Shown piece after piece: positions 1-8,670 of a stretch of 64,000 nucleotides of DNA. Each line of letters starts with the position of its first letter. Position 1 is the stretch's first letter. The position numbers and the translations under genes are program-made. The notes beneath the pieces are model-generated. The model did no database searches. It had not been told where the DNA came from and worked only from the letters and a program-made list of their open reading frames with translations. This stretch comes from Halobellus sp. MBLA0158 (GTDB lineage: Archaea; Halobacteriota; Halobacteria; Halobacteriales; Haloferacaceae): positions 248,001 through 312,000 of the forward strand of contig NZ_JBGNYA010000001.1 in the NCBI RefSeq assembly GCF_041477585.1, given 5' to 3'.

Positions 1-853
1 CGAACGGCGAGAACGACCACGCGACGACGCGGGTGAAGTACAGCGGCCGGTACCACGGCGGCAAGAGATGGTCGTCGCCGATCGTGCCCGACATCCACCG
101 TCGCCGCTGCTTGAACATCGCCCACAGCGACGGCGGCGCCTGATTGCGGAAGCGCTTGTCGACCAGCTGATACTCCAGGTCGTACCTGTCCGCGGCGCGC
201 CAGATGAGGTTCGTGTCCTCGGTGATCGTCGCCACGTTCCAGCCGAGTTCCTCCTCTATTTCGCGACGGATCGCGAAGCCGCCGCCCCACGCGTAGAGCG
301 GGTAGCTCAGCCGGTGGAAGCCGAGCTGTTCGAACTGATAGCCCGTCCGGAAGATCTCACAGAGGTAGGTGAGCCGCGAGCCGGTGTAGATCGGCTTTTC
401 TGTGAACTGCACGAAGTCGGCGTCCGGCAGCCCGGTCAGCCCGGTCACGAGCGTGTCCTCGTCGAGATAGAGGATGTACTCCGTGTCGCAGGCGACGTGT
501 CGCCGCGCCCACTCGACGGCCCGGCCCTTGTTCGTCGCCTTGCAGTCGAACTCCTCGGGGACGACGTGGACGGTCGCGCCCTCGACGTCGATGTCGCGCT
601 CGGCGACCACCCGAACGTCGGCGATCCCCTCCGGGAGCGCGTCGACGGTCTGCTGGACGACCGCGGCCGCGTCGATCGTGAGAATCCGGACCTGAATGTC
701 GTCGAGCCCCCACGCCTCGTCGGTGGCGGGCGCCCAGTTCCGCGAGAGGAGCGCGGTCTCGACGAGCCACCAGATCGCGGAGAGACCGTAGACGGCGAGA
801 GCGGCCCACAGGAGCACCGAGAGGACGGTCTGTGGCGACGTGAGATCGACCAC
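1..853 (-). CDS. glycosyltransferase family 2, membrane-anchored (3' truncated by window edge)
   Basis: This is the N-terminal part of a processive-type family 2 glycosyltransferase, and the coding frame runs off the left edge. Translation from the GTG at 853 gives a hydrophobic helix at about residues 9-31. It is followed by a GT-A-like domain with a DED acidic motif at residues 131-133, a second acidic motif (TEDTN) and an RRRRWMSG segment near residue 250, matching the (Q/R)xxRW motif of hyaluronan-synthase-like enzymes. Such enzymes transfer sugars from nucleotide donors at the cytoplasmic membrane; the substrate cannot be read from sequence. GTG was chosen because no ATG lies in this frame just upstream of the helix. 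The family call is confident, the start less so. Confidence 0.8.
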   Translation of the reverse strand, partial: MVDLTSPQTVLSVLLWAALAVYGLSAIWWLVETALLSRNWAPATDEAWGLDDIQVRILTIDAAAVVQQTVDALPEGIADVRVVAERDIDVEGATVHVVPEEFDCKATNKGRAVEWARRHVACDTEYILYLDEDTLVTGLTGLPDADFVQFTEKPIYTGSRLTYLCEIFRTGYQFEQLGFHRLSYPLYAWGGGFAIRREIEEELGWNVATITEDTNLIWRAADRYDLEYQLVDKRFRNQAPPSLWAMFKQRRRWMSGTIGDDHLLPPWYRPLYFTRVVAWSFSPF

Positions 854-910
854 GTTCCGACTCGCCCCCGGACCGAAAAAGGTCTGTCCGTTCGATCGCT
901 CCGGCCCCGC

Positions 911-1210
911 CTACATCCAGAGCAGCTGCGCGTGGTAGGTGCCGTCGACGACGAGCACGCGCTCCTCGTCGACGATGCCGGCCTCGACCGCGACGCCCAC
1001 CGCGCGCTCGCCGACGATGTTGGCGACGCTGGCGCGGGTGAGGCTGTCGATCACGGTCTCCGCGTCGGCCTCGGCGGCCTCCTCGCCGCCGTAGAAGTCC
1101 TCTGTGACCTCCAGGGAGACGTCGCCGTCGACGTAGGTCTCGCCGAGGCACTCGGGGTCGCAGACCGAGACGAGCAGGCCCTCAGGCGTCTGTCGCTCGC
1201 GGAGTAACAT
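911..1210 (-). CDS. DUF424 family protein
   Basis: A 99-residue acidic protein matching the archaeal DUF424 family, whose function is unknown to me. The start ATG overlaps the last base of the upstream TPR gene's stop codon (TGATG), so the two are probably translationally coupled. A GTG immediately before it would add one residue. The conserved look of the N-terminal part (CDPECLGETYVDG) and the pattern of short strands and helices support a real protein. I see no catalytic motif. Confidence 0.8.
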   Translation of the reverse strand: MLLRERQTPEGLLVSVCDPECLGETYVDGDVSLEVTEDFYGGEEAAEADAETVIDSLTRASVANIVGERAVGVAVEAGIVDEERVLVVDGTYHAQLLWM

Positions 1211-2043
1211 CACCGCTCTCGCTGTCTGTCGAGGGGCTCCTGGGCGTCCTCGACCAGGTCACCCAGGCCCTGCGGCTGGCCGCCCTGCTCTGGCTGGCCG
1301 CCCTGACCCTGCTCCAGCAGCTCCTGTTCGCGCTCCTCGCGCAGTTCGTCGGCCTGCTGTTGGGTCCGTTCGGCCTCCTCGTCGCGGCCGAGCTCTTCGA
1401 GCGCGCGGGCTTTCTCTTCGAGGACGTCGGCGGTGCGCATCCCCAGGCGGATGGCGTTGTCGAAGGCGTTGACCGCGTCCTCGTTGAGGCCGCGCTCGTG
1501 GAGGAAGAAGCCGCGGTTGTACCACGCCTGCGGGAAGCGCGGGTCGATCTCGACCGCGCGCTCGGCGTGGTGGAGCGCCTCCTCGACCTCGCCGGCGTTC
1601 CAGAGCGCGTACGCGAGGTTGGTCTCCGCGGAGGCGGCGTGCTCGGAGTCGTCGTCGATGCGGAGCGCCTCGCGGTAGGCGCCGATGGCCTCGTCCCACT
1701 CCTCCAGTTCGGCGTGGGCCGCGCCCTTGTTGACCCAGGCCTCCTGGGCCTCCAGGGAGTCCTCGTCGCCGAACCGCGCCGCGCGCTCGAAGGTCTCTGT
1801 CGCCTCCTCGAAGCGGTTGATCTGCATATACGAGAGCCCGACGTCGATGAGCTTCTCGACGTCGACCTGGTCGGAGGCGATGTTCCGTCGGTCGAGTTCG
1901 TCGGTGACGACGCGGGAGTCCACGGGGTCGACTTTCGTCGGGTCGACCTTCAGCTCCGGCGGGTCGAGGGTGAACTCCTCGTAGTCCTCGTCGAACCCCT
2001 GGCCGGAGGAGAACTCGTGGTCGTCGCGCTCGCCGTCTGTCAT
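1210..2043 (-). CDS. TPR repeat protein
   Basis: A 277-residue soluble protein with an acidic N-terminal tail of about 70 residues, then four to five tetratricopeptide repeats (about residues 75-215), for example the AWVNKGAAHAELEEWDEAI and AWYNRGFFLHERGLNEDAV units with the expected W/G/Y/A pattern. A Gln/Gly-rich, low-complexity C-terminus follows. TPR arrays are protein-interaction scaffolds; the partner is unknown. The frame is open 11 codons further upstream, but the ATG at 2043 gives the acidic N-terminus usual for these proteins. It is coupled to the DUF424 gene by a one-base overlap. Confidence 0.85.
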   Translation of the reverse strand: MTDGERDDHEFSSGQGFDEDYEEFTLDPPELKVDPTKVDPVDSRVVTDELDRRNIASDQVDVEKLIDVGLSYMQINRFEEATETFERAARFGDEDSLEAQEAWVNKGAAHAELEEWDEAIGAYREALRIDDDSEHAASAETNLAYALWNAGEVEEALHHAERAVEIDPRFPQAWYNRGFFLHERGLNEDAVNAFDNAIRLGMRTADVLEEKARALEELGRDEEAERTQQQADELREEREQELLEQGQGGQPEQGGQPQGLGDLVEDAQEPLDRQRER

Positions 2044-2148
2044 ACCGTTCGATTCACGGTCAGGACGGTTAAGCACTACGTCACGGGAAGCGCCAGCGAG
2101 AACGCGAGCGCGCGGCGAGCCGGGCGCTCCGTCTATCGGGCGCTCCGA

Positions 2149-2610
2149 CTACCGCTCGGCGTGCTCGTCGACGACGAGGACGGGCACCTGCGTCTCCCGC
2201 AGGACGTGCTCGGCGACGCTCCCGAGCAGCGCCCGCGAGAGGCCCGAGCGGCCGTGCGATCCCATCACGACGAGGTCGATGTCGTTCTCCTCGGCGAACT
2301 TCCGGATCGCACGGGCCGGCTGACCGGCGCGGACGTGCTCTTCGACCGTCAGACCGTGTTCGGCGGCCGCGTCGGCGACCTGGCCGGTCGCCCGCTCGGC
2401 GCTCTCTTTGACCTCGGGCATCTCGTCGAGGTGGCCCTGACGGATGCGGTCGACCTGTTCGGTCCCCAGCGAGTAGCTGGTGGCGTCGACGTCGATGACG
2501 TAGAGCGCGTGGATCGTCGCGCCGTACTTCTCGGCGAGGTCGATCGCGTGGTCGACGGCGACCTCGGCGGTGTCGCTTCCGTCGGTCGGAACGAGGATGG
2601 TGTCGTACAT
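2149..2610 (-). CDS. universal stress protein (UspA family)
   Basis: A 153-residue single-domain Usp protein. It begins with the family-typical MYDTILVPTDGSD and carries the ATP-binding G-x2-G-x9-G-S signature near residues 117-131 (GSHGRSGLSRALLGS), so it is probably of the nucleotide-binding type. Its ATG overlaps the stop of the upstream symporter gene by one base (TGATG), placing it in the same transcript. UspA genes are often coupled to transporter genes in haloarchaea and may sense energy state for the permease; that role is inference. Confidence 0.93.
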   Translation of the reverse strand: MYDTILVPTDGSDTAEVAVDHAIDLAEKYGATIHALYVIDVDATSYSLGTEQVDRIRQGHLDEMPEVKESAERATGQVADAAAEHGLTVEEHVRAGQPARAIRKFAEENDIDLVVMGSHGRSGLSRALLGSVAEHVLRETQVPVLVVDEHAER

Positions 2611-4262
2611 CAGTCGTCACCGGGGGCGTGACCCCCGTCTGTCGCCGCGACGTCTTCCGCGCTCTCGGTTCGGGACATCGGCTCGGGGCTGTGACACTGC
2701 CGGACCAGCCGCTTCGTCGACTCCGGCGGGTCCTCTGTCACGTACGAGACCGCGATCGTGATCGCGAACACGAGCGGCGTGCCGACCAAGGCGGCGCCGA
2801 TCGCGGGGAAGACGTCCCCGAAGGCCTGGCTGAACGGGAGGATGAGGTCGTTGACGACGGCCGCGATCCAGATCGCGAGCCCGACGGACATCCCCGCGAG
2901 GGCGCCCTGGCGGTTCGTCTTCTCCCACCACAGCCCGAGGAAGAACATCGGGAACAGCACGATCGCCGCCAGCGAGAACGCCAGGGCGACGAGCTGACCG
3001 ATGAGGGCCGGCGGGTCCAGCGCCGTGACCGTGACGATGACCCCCAGGAGGACGATCGTCCCGCGGCCGACGAGCACCTGCTCGCGCTGGGTCGCGTCGG
3101 GGTTGATGATGTTGGTGTAGATGTCGTGAGAGACCGCCGAGGAGGCGGTGATGAAGAGCCCGGCCGTGGTCGCGATGGCGGCGGCGATGCCGCCGGCCGC
3201 GACGAGGCCGACGAACCACGTCGGGAGGCTCGACAGCTGCGCCGCGAGCACGACGATGAGGTCGCCCTCGCCGCCGGACATCCCGCCGGAGGCGGCGTAG
3301 GTCGGGCCGTACTGCGAGGCGTCGTAGAGGTCGACGCCGAAGGCCGCCAGCGCCGGCGCGCCCCAGTACAGCAGCATGATGAAGAACAGCCCCCAGACGG
3401 TCGAGTGGCGGGCGGTCCGCTCGTTCTCGACCGTGTAGAAGCGGACTAAGACGTGCGGGAGCCCGCAGGTCCCGAAGACGAGCGAGAACGCGGTCGCGAT
3501 CCACAGGAAGTACGAGGCGTTGGCGAACGGCTGGGAGAACTCGGCGTTGAGGTCGCTGATGAGCGCGCCGTACTCGATCTGCGGCAGGACGGTCGAGTAG
3601 CCGTTGACGATGCCGACGACGTAGACCGCCGCGAGGAAGGCGACGATGAGGATGACGTACTGGACGGCCATATTCTTCGTCGCGCCCATCATCCCCGAGA
3701 GGGTCAGGTAGGCGACGGTGATCGCCATCATCACGACGACCATCGTGACGTAGTCGGTCCCGAAGACGTAGAGGCCGACGAGGCCCATCCCGCGCGCCTG
3801 CCCGACGGAGTAGACGAACCCGATCAGGATCGTCGTCGCCGCGCCGAGCGCGCGGGCCGTATCGGAGTTGAAGCGGTCGCCCACGAAGTCGGGGGCGGTG
3901 TACTTCCCGAACCGGCGCATCTGCGCCGCGAGGAAGATCAGGAGGACGAAGTAGCCCGCGGTCCAGCCGATGATGAACGCCAGGCCGTAGAAGCCAGACA
4001 GCGCCACCAGCCCGGCCAGACCGAGGAACGACGCCGCGGACATCCAGTTCGCGCCGATGGCCATCCCGTTTTCGATGTTCCCGATCGAGCGGCCGGCGAC
4101 CCACATCCCCTCGGTGTCGGCGACCTTGAACAGGTAGCCGACCACGAGGAACAGCGCCAGCATCGCGACGACCATCACGGCCGGGATCGGCTTGAACGAA
4201 ATGTCGAGCGCCTCCGGCAGGAGATCGCCGGACTGCAGCAGGACCGACGCGGCGGCGCTCAC
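2610..4262 (-). CDS. sodium:solute symporter (SSS family), acetate/monocarboxylate type, large subunit
   Basis: A 550-residue polytopic membrane protein of the solute:sodium symporter family with about 13 hydrophobic segments. It resembles ActP-type acetate permeases (segments such as MWVAGRSIGNIENGMAIGAN and SAASFLGLAGLVALSGFYG). It starts with GTG inside the 3' end of the DUF4212 gene (4-base GTGA overlap), and the UspA gene is attached downstream. The DUF4212 partner and the adjacent acetyl-CoA synthetases indicate uptake of acetate or another short carboxylate with Na+. The substrate is inferred from context rather than shown by the sequence. Confidence 0.9.
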   Translation of the reverse strand: MSAAASVLLQSGDLLPEALDISFKPIPAVMVVAMLALFLVVGYLFKVADTEGMWVAGRSIGNIENGMAIGANWMSAASFLGLAGLVALSGFYGLAFIIGWTAGYFVLLIFLAAQMRRFGKYTAPDFVGDRFNSDTARALGAATTILIGFVYSVGQARGMGLVGLYVFGTDYVTMVVVMMAITVAYLTLSGMMGATKNMAVQYVILIVAFLAAVYVVGIVNGYSTVLPQIEYGALISDLNAEFSQPFANASYFLWIATAFSLVFGTCGLPHVLVRFYTVENERTARHSTVWGLFFIMLLYWGAPALAAFGVDLYDASQYGPTYAASGGMSGGEGDLIVVLAAQLSSLPTWFVGLVAAGGIAAAIATTAGLFITASSAVSHDIYTNIINPDATQREQVLVGRGTIVLLGVIVTVTALDPPALIGQLVALAFSLAAIVLFPMFFLGLWWEKTNRQGALAGMSVGLAIWIAAVVNDLILPFSQAFGDVFPAIGAALVGTPLVFAITIAVSYVTEDPPESTKRLVRQCHSPEPMSRTESAEDVAATDGGHAPGDD

Positions 4263-4765
4263 TGCACCTCACCCCCGTCGGCGGCGGCCGTCTCGGCGTC
4301 GGCGTCGCCGCCCGCGTCGACCTCGGCGGTCGAGTGGTCGATGCCGTACTTCTCGTCGAGCCTGTCGCGCCGGCGCGAGTAGATGAACGCCAAGACCAGC
4401 GAGCTCGTCGGCGCGAGGAACGCGACCGAGAAGTAGTGCGCCGGGAAGTCGATGATCGGGATCGGCTGGGTCATCAGCCCGGGCGCCAGGTACGTCGCCG
4501 TCACCGGGCCCCACGTGAGGACGACCCAGGCGAGAAATCCCGCCCAGACCTGCTTCAGGTGGTCGCGCATAAACGGCGTGCTCGGCTTCAGGAGGTTGAT
4601 TTCGGCCTCCAGGTAGTCGACGTCGCCGTCGGCGACGCCGCCGTCGGGGACGGCCCGGCCTCGGTCGTCGGTTTCGGTGCAGTCGTCCGTCGCGTCTCCG
4701 GCCCGGTCCGCCGCTACGCCCCCGCTGGGAGCGCCGGCCGCGCCGTGAGTGTCTGTGTCTGTCAT
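4259..4765 (-). CDS. DUF4212 protein, small subunit of sodium/solute symporter
   Basis: A 168-residue protein with an acidic N-terminal extension of about 55 residues, then a DUF4212 core with two hydrophobic segments (around residues 75-95 and 115-135) and a charged C-terminal tail. DUF4212 proteins are the small partner of SSS-family symporters and are almost always encoded directly before the large subunit, as here (GTGA overlap). The ATG at 4765 follows the acs stop codon by only 16 nt, so acs, DUF4212, symporter and uspA look like one operon. The frame extends further upstream, but only into acs coding sequence. Confidence 0.88.
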   Translation of the reverse strand: MTDTDTHGAAGAPSGGVAADRAGDATDDCTETDDRGRAVPDGGVADGDVDYLEAEINLLKPSTPFMRDHLKQVWAGFLAWVVLTWGPVTATYLAPGLMTQPIPIIDFPAHYFSVAFLAPTSSLVLAFIYSRRRDRLDEKYGIDHSTAEVDAGGDADAETAAADGGEVQ

Positions 4766-4781
4766 AGATTCGCTCTCTCGG

Positions 4782-6776
4782 TCAGTCCTGTACCTGTACA
4801 CGGATCTCCTCGACGATCTCGGGGTTGCGGAGCGTGGAGGTGTCACCCAGTTCCTCGCCGTTGGCGATGTCCTCCAGGAGCCGCCGCATAATCTTCCCGG
4901 ACCGGGTCTTCGGGAGTTCGGGCGTGAAGATCACCTGCTCGGGGCGGGCGATCGGGCCGATGGCGTTCTCGACGCCCGCGACGATCCGCTCGCGGAGGTC
5001 GTCGTCGCCGGCGTGGCCCTCCTCGGTGATGACGTAGGCGTAGACGGCCTCGCCCTTGACCTCGTGGTCGCCACCGACGACGGCGGCCTCGGCGACGCCC
5101 TCGACGCCGACGATGGCCGACTCGATCTCCATCGTCCCCAGGCGGTGACCCGAGACGTTGATCACGTCGTCGACCCGACCCAGAACGGTGATGTAGCCGT
5201 CGTCGTCGATCTTCGCGCCGTCCTCGGGGAAGTACACCCACTCGTCGGGGTCGTCGCTGTCGGTGTCGGAGTACTCCGCCCAGTACTCCTCGATGTAGCG
5301 CTCGTCGTTGCGGTACAGCGTCCGCAACATCCCCGGCCAGGGCTTCTGGACGGTGAGGTAGCCCGCGCGGCCGGCGCCGACCTCCTCGCCCTCTGTGTCG
5401 ACGATCCGGGCGTCGACGCCGGGGAGCGGCGGCCCCGCCGACCCGGGCTTCATATCCTTCACGCCCGGGAGGGTGGTGACCATCATCCCGCCCGTCTCGG
5501 TCTGCCACCACGTGTCGACGATCGGGCACTGCTCGTTCCCGATGTGCTTGTAGTACCACTTCCACGCGCGGGGGTTGATCGGCTCGCCGACCGTGCCCAG
5601 CAGACGGAGGCTGGAGAGGTCGTGCCGTTCGGGGTACTCCGAACCCCACTTCATAAACGCCCGAATCGCCGTCGGTGCGGTGTAGAGCTGCGTCGCCTCG
5701 TACTCGTCGACGATCTGCCAGAGGCGGTCCTTGTCGGGGTGGTCCGGCGTGCCCTCGTACATCACCGTCGTCGTGCCGAGCGCGAGCGGCCCGTAGACGA
5801 TGTAGGAGTGGCCCGTGATCCACCCGATGTCCGCCGAGCAGAAGTACGTGTCATCGGGCTCGATGTCGAGGACGGCCTGGGACGTCCAGGCGGCCCACGA
5901 GAGGTAGCCCCCCGTGGTGTGTTTGACGCCCTTCGGCTGACCCGTCGTCCCCGAGGTGTACATCAGGAACAGCATGTCTTCGGCGTCGCGGGCGACGGGG
6001 TCGACCTCGGCCCCCTGGTTGGCGGCGACGAGGTCGCCGTAGTCGTGTTGAGTGCCTTTGAGATCGTGGCCGAAGCCGTCGCCGTTCGGGCCGAGACGGT
6101 CGACGACGACCGTCGCCTCGACCTCGTGGTCGACGCCCGCGAGGCCCTCGTTCGCCTTCTGGAGGTGGTCGAGCGGGTCGCCGCGGCGGTAGTACCCGTC
6201 GCAGGTGATCAGGTACTCCGAGTCCGCGGCGTTCATCCGGGTCGCGAGCGCGTCCGCCGAGAAGCCCGCGAAGACGACCGAGTGCGGCGCGCCGATCCGG
6301 GCGCACGCCAGCATCGCGATCGGCAGCTCGGGGATCATCGGCATATACATCGTGACCACGTCGTCCTCGCCGACGCCGAGGTCGCGGAGCGCCGCGGCGA
6401 ACTCGTTCACCTCGCGGTGGAGCTCCGCGTAGGTATAGGTGCGGTCGTCCTCCTCGACCGGTTCGCCGACCCACTCGATCGCGGCCTCGTCGCCGCGCTC
6501 GTCGAGGTGGCGGTCCAAGCAGTTCGCCGAGGCGTTGAGTTCGCCGCCCGTGAACCACTCGTAGAACGGCGGGTTCGAGTCGTCGAGGACGGTGTCGTAG
6601 TCGTCGTCCCACGAGAGCAGGTCCGCGGCGGCCTGCCAGCACTCCGGCCAGTTCTCCTCGAACTCCTCGTAGATCGCGTCGTCCGCGACGTTCGCCTGTT
6701 CGACGAACGCCTCGGACGGCTCGAAGACGTCCTGTTCGGCGAGCCGCGCTTCCAGTTCTACGTCGTCATCTCCCAT
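4782..6776 (-). CDS. acs: acetyl-CoA synthetase (AMP-forming), copy 1
   Basis: A 664-residue acetate-CoA ligase that converts acetate, ATP and CoA to acetyl-CoA via acetyl-AMP. It has the ANL-superfamily P-loop YTSGTTGQPKGVKHT, the Trp-rich acetate-pocket region (DTWWQTETGG) and the C-terminal KTRSGKIMRRLL motif with the lysine that is acetylated in bacterial Acs. Length is normal for the family. It heads an apparent operon with the DUF4212/SSS symporter and uspA, so uptake and activation of acetate would be co-expressed. A TATA-like element about 30 nt upstream predicts a nearly leaderless mRNA. A second acs lies just beyond the neighbouring regulator. Confidence 0.95.
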   Translation of the reverse strand: MGDDDVELEARLAEQDVFEPSEAFVEQANVADDAIYEEFEENWPECWQAAADLLSWDDDYDTVLDDSNPPFYEWFTGGELNASANCLDRHLDERGDEAAIEWVGEPVEEDDRTYTYAELHREVNEFAAALRDLGVGEDDVVTMYMPMIPELPIAMLACARIGAPHSVVFAGFSADALATRMNAADSEYLITCDGYYRRGDPLDHLQKANEGLAGVDHEVEATVVVDRLGPNGDGFGHDLKGTQHDYGDLVAANQGAEVDPVARDAEDMLFLMYTSGTTGQPKGVKHTTGGYLSWAAWTSQAVLDIEPDDTYFCSADIGWITGHSYIVYGPLALGTTTVMYEGTPDHPDKDRLWQIVDEYEATQLYTAPTAIRAFMKWGSEYPERHDLSSLRLLGTVGEPINPRAWKWYYKHIGNEQCPIVDTWWQTETGGMMVTTLPGVKDMKPGSAGPPLPGVDARIVDTEGEEVGAGRAGYLTVQKPWPGMLRTLYRNDERYIEEYWAEYSDTDSDDPDEWVYFPEDGAKIDDDGYITVLGRVDDVINVSGHRLGTMEIESAIVGVEGVAEAAVVGGDHEVKGEAVYAYVITEEGHAGDDDLRERIVAGVENAIGPIARPEQVIFTPELPKTRSGKIMRRLLEDIANGEELGDTSTLRNPEIVEEIRVQVQD

Positions 6777-6801
6777 GGTCTATCACTCACAATCGGACAC
6801 C

Positions 6802-6830
6802 CCCACATAAACGGCGGTTCTAAATATGCC
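6802..6830 (-). promoter_or_regulatory. promoter region of acs copy 1
   Basis: On the minus strand, TTTATG (about 6807-6812) lies roughly 30 nt before the acs ATG, the spacing expected for an archaeal TATA box and a very short leader. A second AT-rich stretch (ATATTTAGAA, 6817-6826) lies directly upstream of it and could be a BRE or an activator site. Its position next to the Bat-like gene makes a site for that regulator plausible, but this is not shown. Confidence 0.5.
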
Positions 6831-6899
6831 AATTATTCACGCGGGAAAACGGGCCACGGGGGCTAACTGTTGCAAAGCGGGCGTCGCCTCGCCGCCCGG

Positions 6900-8543
6900 T
6901 TACAGCTCGGAGCGCGGCGCCGCGTCGTCGAAGAACGCCGTCAGAAGCTTCTGCTGGGCCTTTCGGAGGTGATTGTGGAGCGTCGGCGAGGAGACCTCAA
7001 GCGAGTCCGCCAGCTCCTCGGCGGTCGAGCCGCGGGGCCACTCGAAGTAGCCGCTGTGGTAGGCCGCCCGGAGGACGGTCGCCTGCCGGTCCGAGAGCCG
7101 GTCGGCGAGCCGCTCGCGGAAGCCCACGTCGGTCTCGACGGGGCGGTCCTCCTGCCGCTTCGCCGACAGCGACACCCCCGGGTACGCGTCGGTCACGGCG
7201 TCGACCGCCGCGCGGACGTCGGCGTCGCCGGGGATCTCGCCCGTGAGCGTCGCCGCGCCGTCCTCGGCGACGAGCGAGCGGACCCGCGCGCCGCGGTCGA
7301 CGAGCGCCAGGGCGGGCGCGTCGGTCACGACGACCTCGACGGCGGCGCCGTCGCCGTAGTCCTCGATGAGCCGCGTGTCGGCGACGGCGTCGGCCGCGTC
7401 GGCGTGCGACAGCACCGGATCCGCGCCCGCGCCGCGCGTCACGAGGTAGTAGAGCAGCGACCCGTCGCCGACGGGGACCGCGCCGGAGAGTTCGACCCGG
7501 CAGTCGAGCGCCCCCGAGAGGTCGGCGACGAACGACGACGCCGCGGGACAGCGGAAGTCGAGTTCGACGACGGTGTCCGCGAGGAGGAGGCGCTTCCGCT
7601 GGACCGCCGCGAGCGCGTGACCGACCTGCGTCCCGAGGACGGCGAGGGCGTCCCGGCGGGCGTCGCCCACCGGCCGCCGCACGCCGATCCCGAGCACGCC
7701 CCAGCGGGTGTCGTCCCGACGGACCGGGACCAGCGCCAGCGGGCCGCGCTCTGACTCGCGGACGCGCACGTCCCGCTCGTCGCGGGCGCGGGCGTCCGGA
7801 TCGTAGCCGTCGAGCGCCGTCTCGGCGGCGGCCGCGTCGACGCCGACGGCCTCCCGCACGGCGAACGCCTCCCCGGTCCGCTCGGCCAGCCAGGCGAAGC
7901 GGACGCCCTCGGCGTCGGCGAGGCACGCGCACGCCGTCCGAGCGGTCTCGTCGACCGTGGCGACGCCGAGCAGTTCGGCGCCCAGGTCGGCCGCGAGCGC
8001 GACGTCCCGTCCGAGGCCGTCAAGCGCCGTCGCGGCGCCGTCGAGCGCGGCCGCGACGGCCTCGCGGTCCGGGTCCGACAGGAGCGGCGCGAGGCGCTCC
8101 AGCCGCCAGCCGCCGAGCGCACAGACCACGCGCGGGGGGACGCCGTCGTCTATGAGTTCGGCCGCGAAGTGCCACCGGAGGTCCCGGGAGGAGGCGTCGA
8201 CCCCGTCGACGCGGTCGGCGACCTCGCCCACGAGCATCTGGAGGCGGCGGGGCGACACCGTAAGTAGGGGATCGTCCTCGCCCGCGCCGACGCTGCCGGC
8301 GTACTTCCGGAGGTCGTGTTCCACGCCCGCGGGCAGATAGGCGTCGCGGGCGACGTCTCCGTCCGCGTCCCTGACTGCGAGGAAGTGCGTGCCGTCGTGC
8401 GATTCGACGTCCGCGAGGCGGACGCGCGTCATCTCGCCGGGGCGGAGTCCGACCTCGCCGCCGAGTCGCAGCACGAGGTCCTCGCGGTGGGTTTCGGTGG
8501 CCCGTCGGAGCCGACGGTACTCGCTGGCGGCCGGGGGATCCAT
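6900..8543 (-). CDS. Bat-type transcriptional regulator: degenerate tyrosine-recombinase-like domain + GAF-like region + HTH-10
   Basis: A 547-residue regulator. The C-terminus (about 485-540) is a bacterio-opsin-activator HTH-10 domain (LSDRQATVLRAAY...GSTAEELADSL). The middle resembles a GAF/Bat-associated sensor region. The first 160 residues look like the catalytic fold of tyrosine recombinases: GLRPGEM (R34, box I) and RDLRWHFAAELIDDGVP (R123, box II), then GGW where LGH is usual. The box II His is replaced by Arg (R120) and no Tyr nucleophile follows, so it should not recombine DNA. The gene lies between two acs genes, so it is a good candidate regulator of acetate metabolism. The domain call for the N-terminus is by motif recognition only. 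Confidence 0.85.
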   Translation of the reverse strand: MDPPAASEYRRLRRATETHREDLVLRLGGEVGLRPGEMTRVRLADVESHDGTHFLAVRDADGDVARDAYLPAGVEHDLRKYAGSVGAGEDDPLLTVSPRRLQMLVGEVADRVDGVDASSRDLRWHFAAELIDDGVPPRVVCALGGWRLERLAPLLSDPDREAVAAALDGAATALDGLGRDVALAADLGAELLGVATVDETARTACACLADAEGVRFAWLAERTGEAFAVREAVGVDAAAAETALDGYDPDARARDERDVRVRESERGPLALVPVRRDDTRWGVLGIGVRRPVGDARRDALAVLGTQVGHALAAVQRKRLLLADTVVELDFRCPAASSFVADLSGALDCRVELSGAVPVGDGSLLYYLVTRGAGADPVLSHADAADAVADTRLIEDYGDGAAVEVVVTDAPALALVDRGARVRSLVAEDGAATLTGEIPGDADVRAAVDAVTDAYPGVSLSAKRQEDRPVETDVGFRERLADRLSDRQATVLRAAYHSGYFEWPRGSTAEELADSLEVSSPTLHNHLRKAQQKLLTAFFDDAAPRSEL

Positions 8544-8670
8544 CTGTCGTTTCGGGAGATCGTAACAGTGCGAAATAAATCTGTGCGTGATAGCGATCTT
8601 ATTTCCCGTAACGAACTTTCAGGGCTGTAACCGAGCAAAAAGCCGTTTCGGAATTCGCTTTTTCCCGAAA

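Noticed and set aside
4749-6866. A 705-codon open frame on the plus strand across acs copy 1
   Set aside because: It is the antisense shadow of the acs gene, rich in Arg/Val/Asp repeats typical of GC-rich reverse frames, with no domain.
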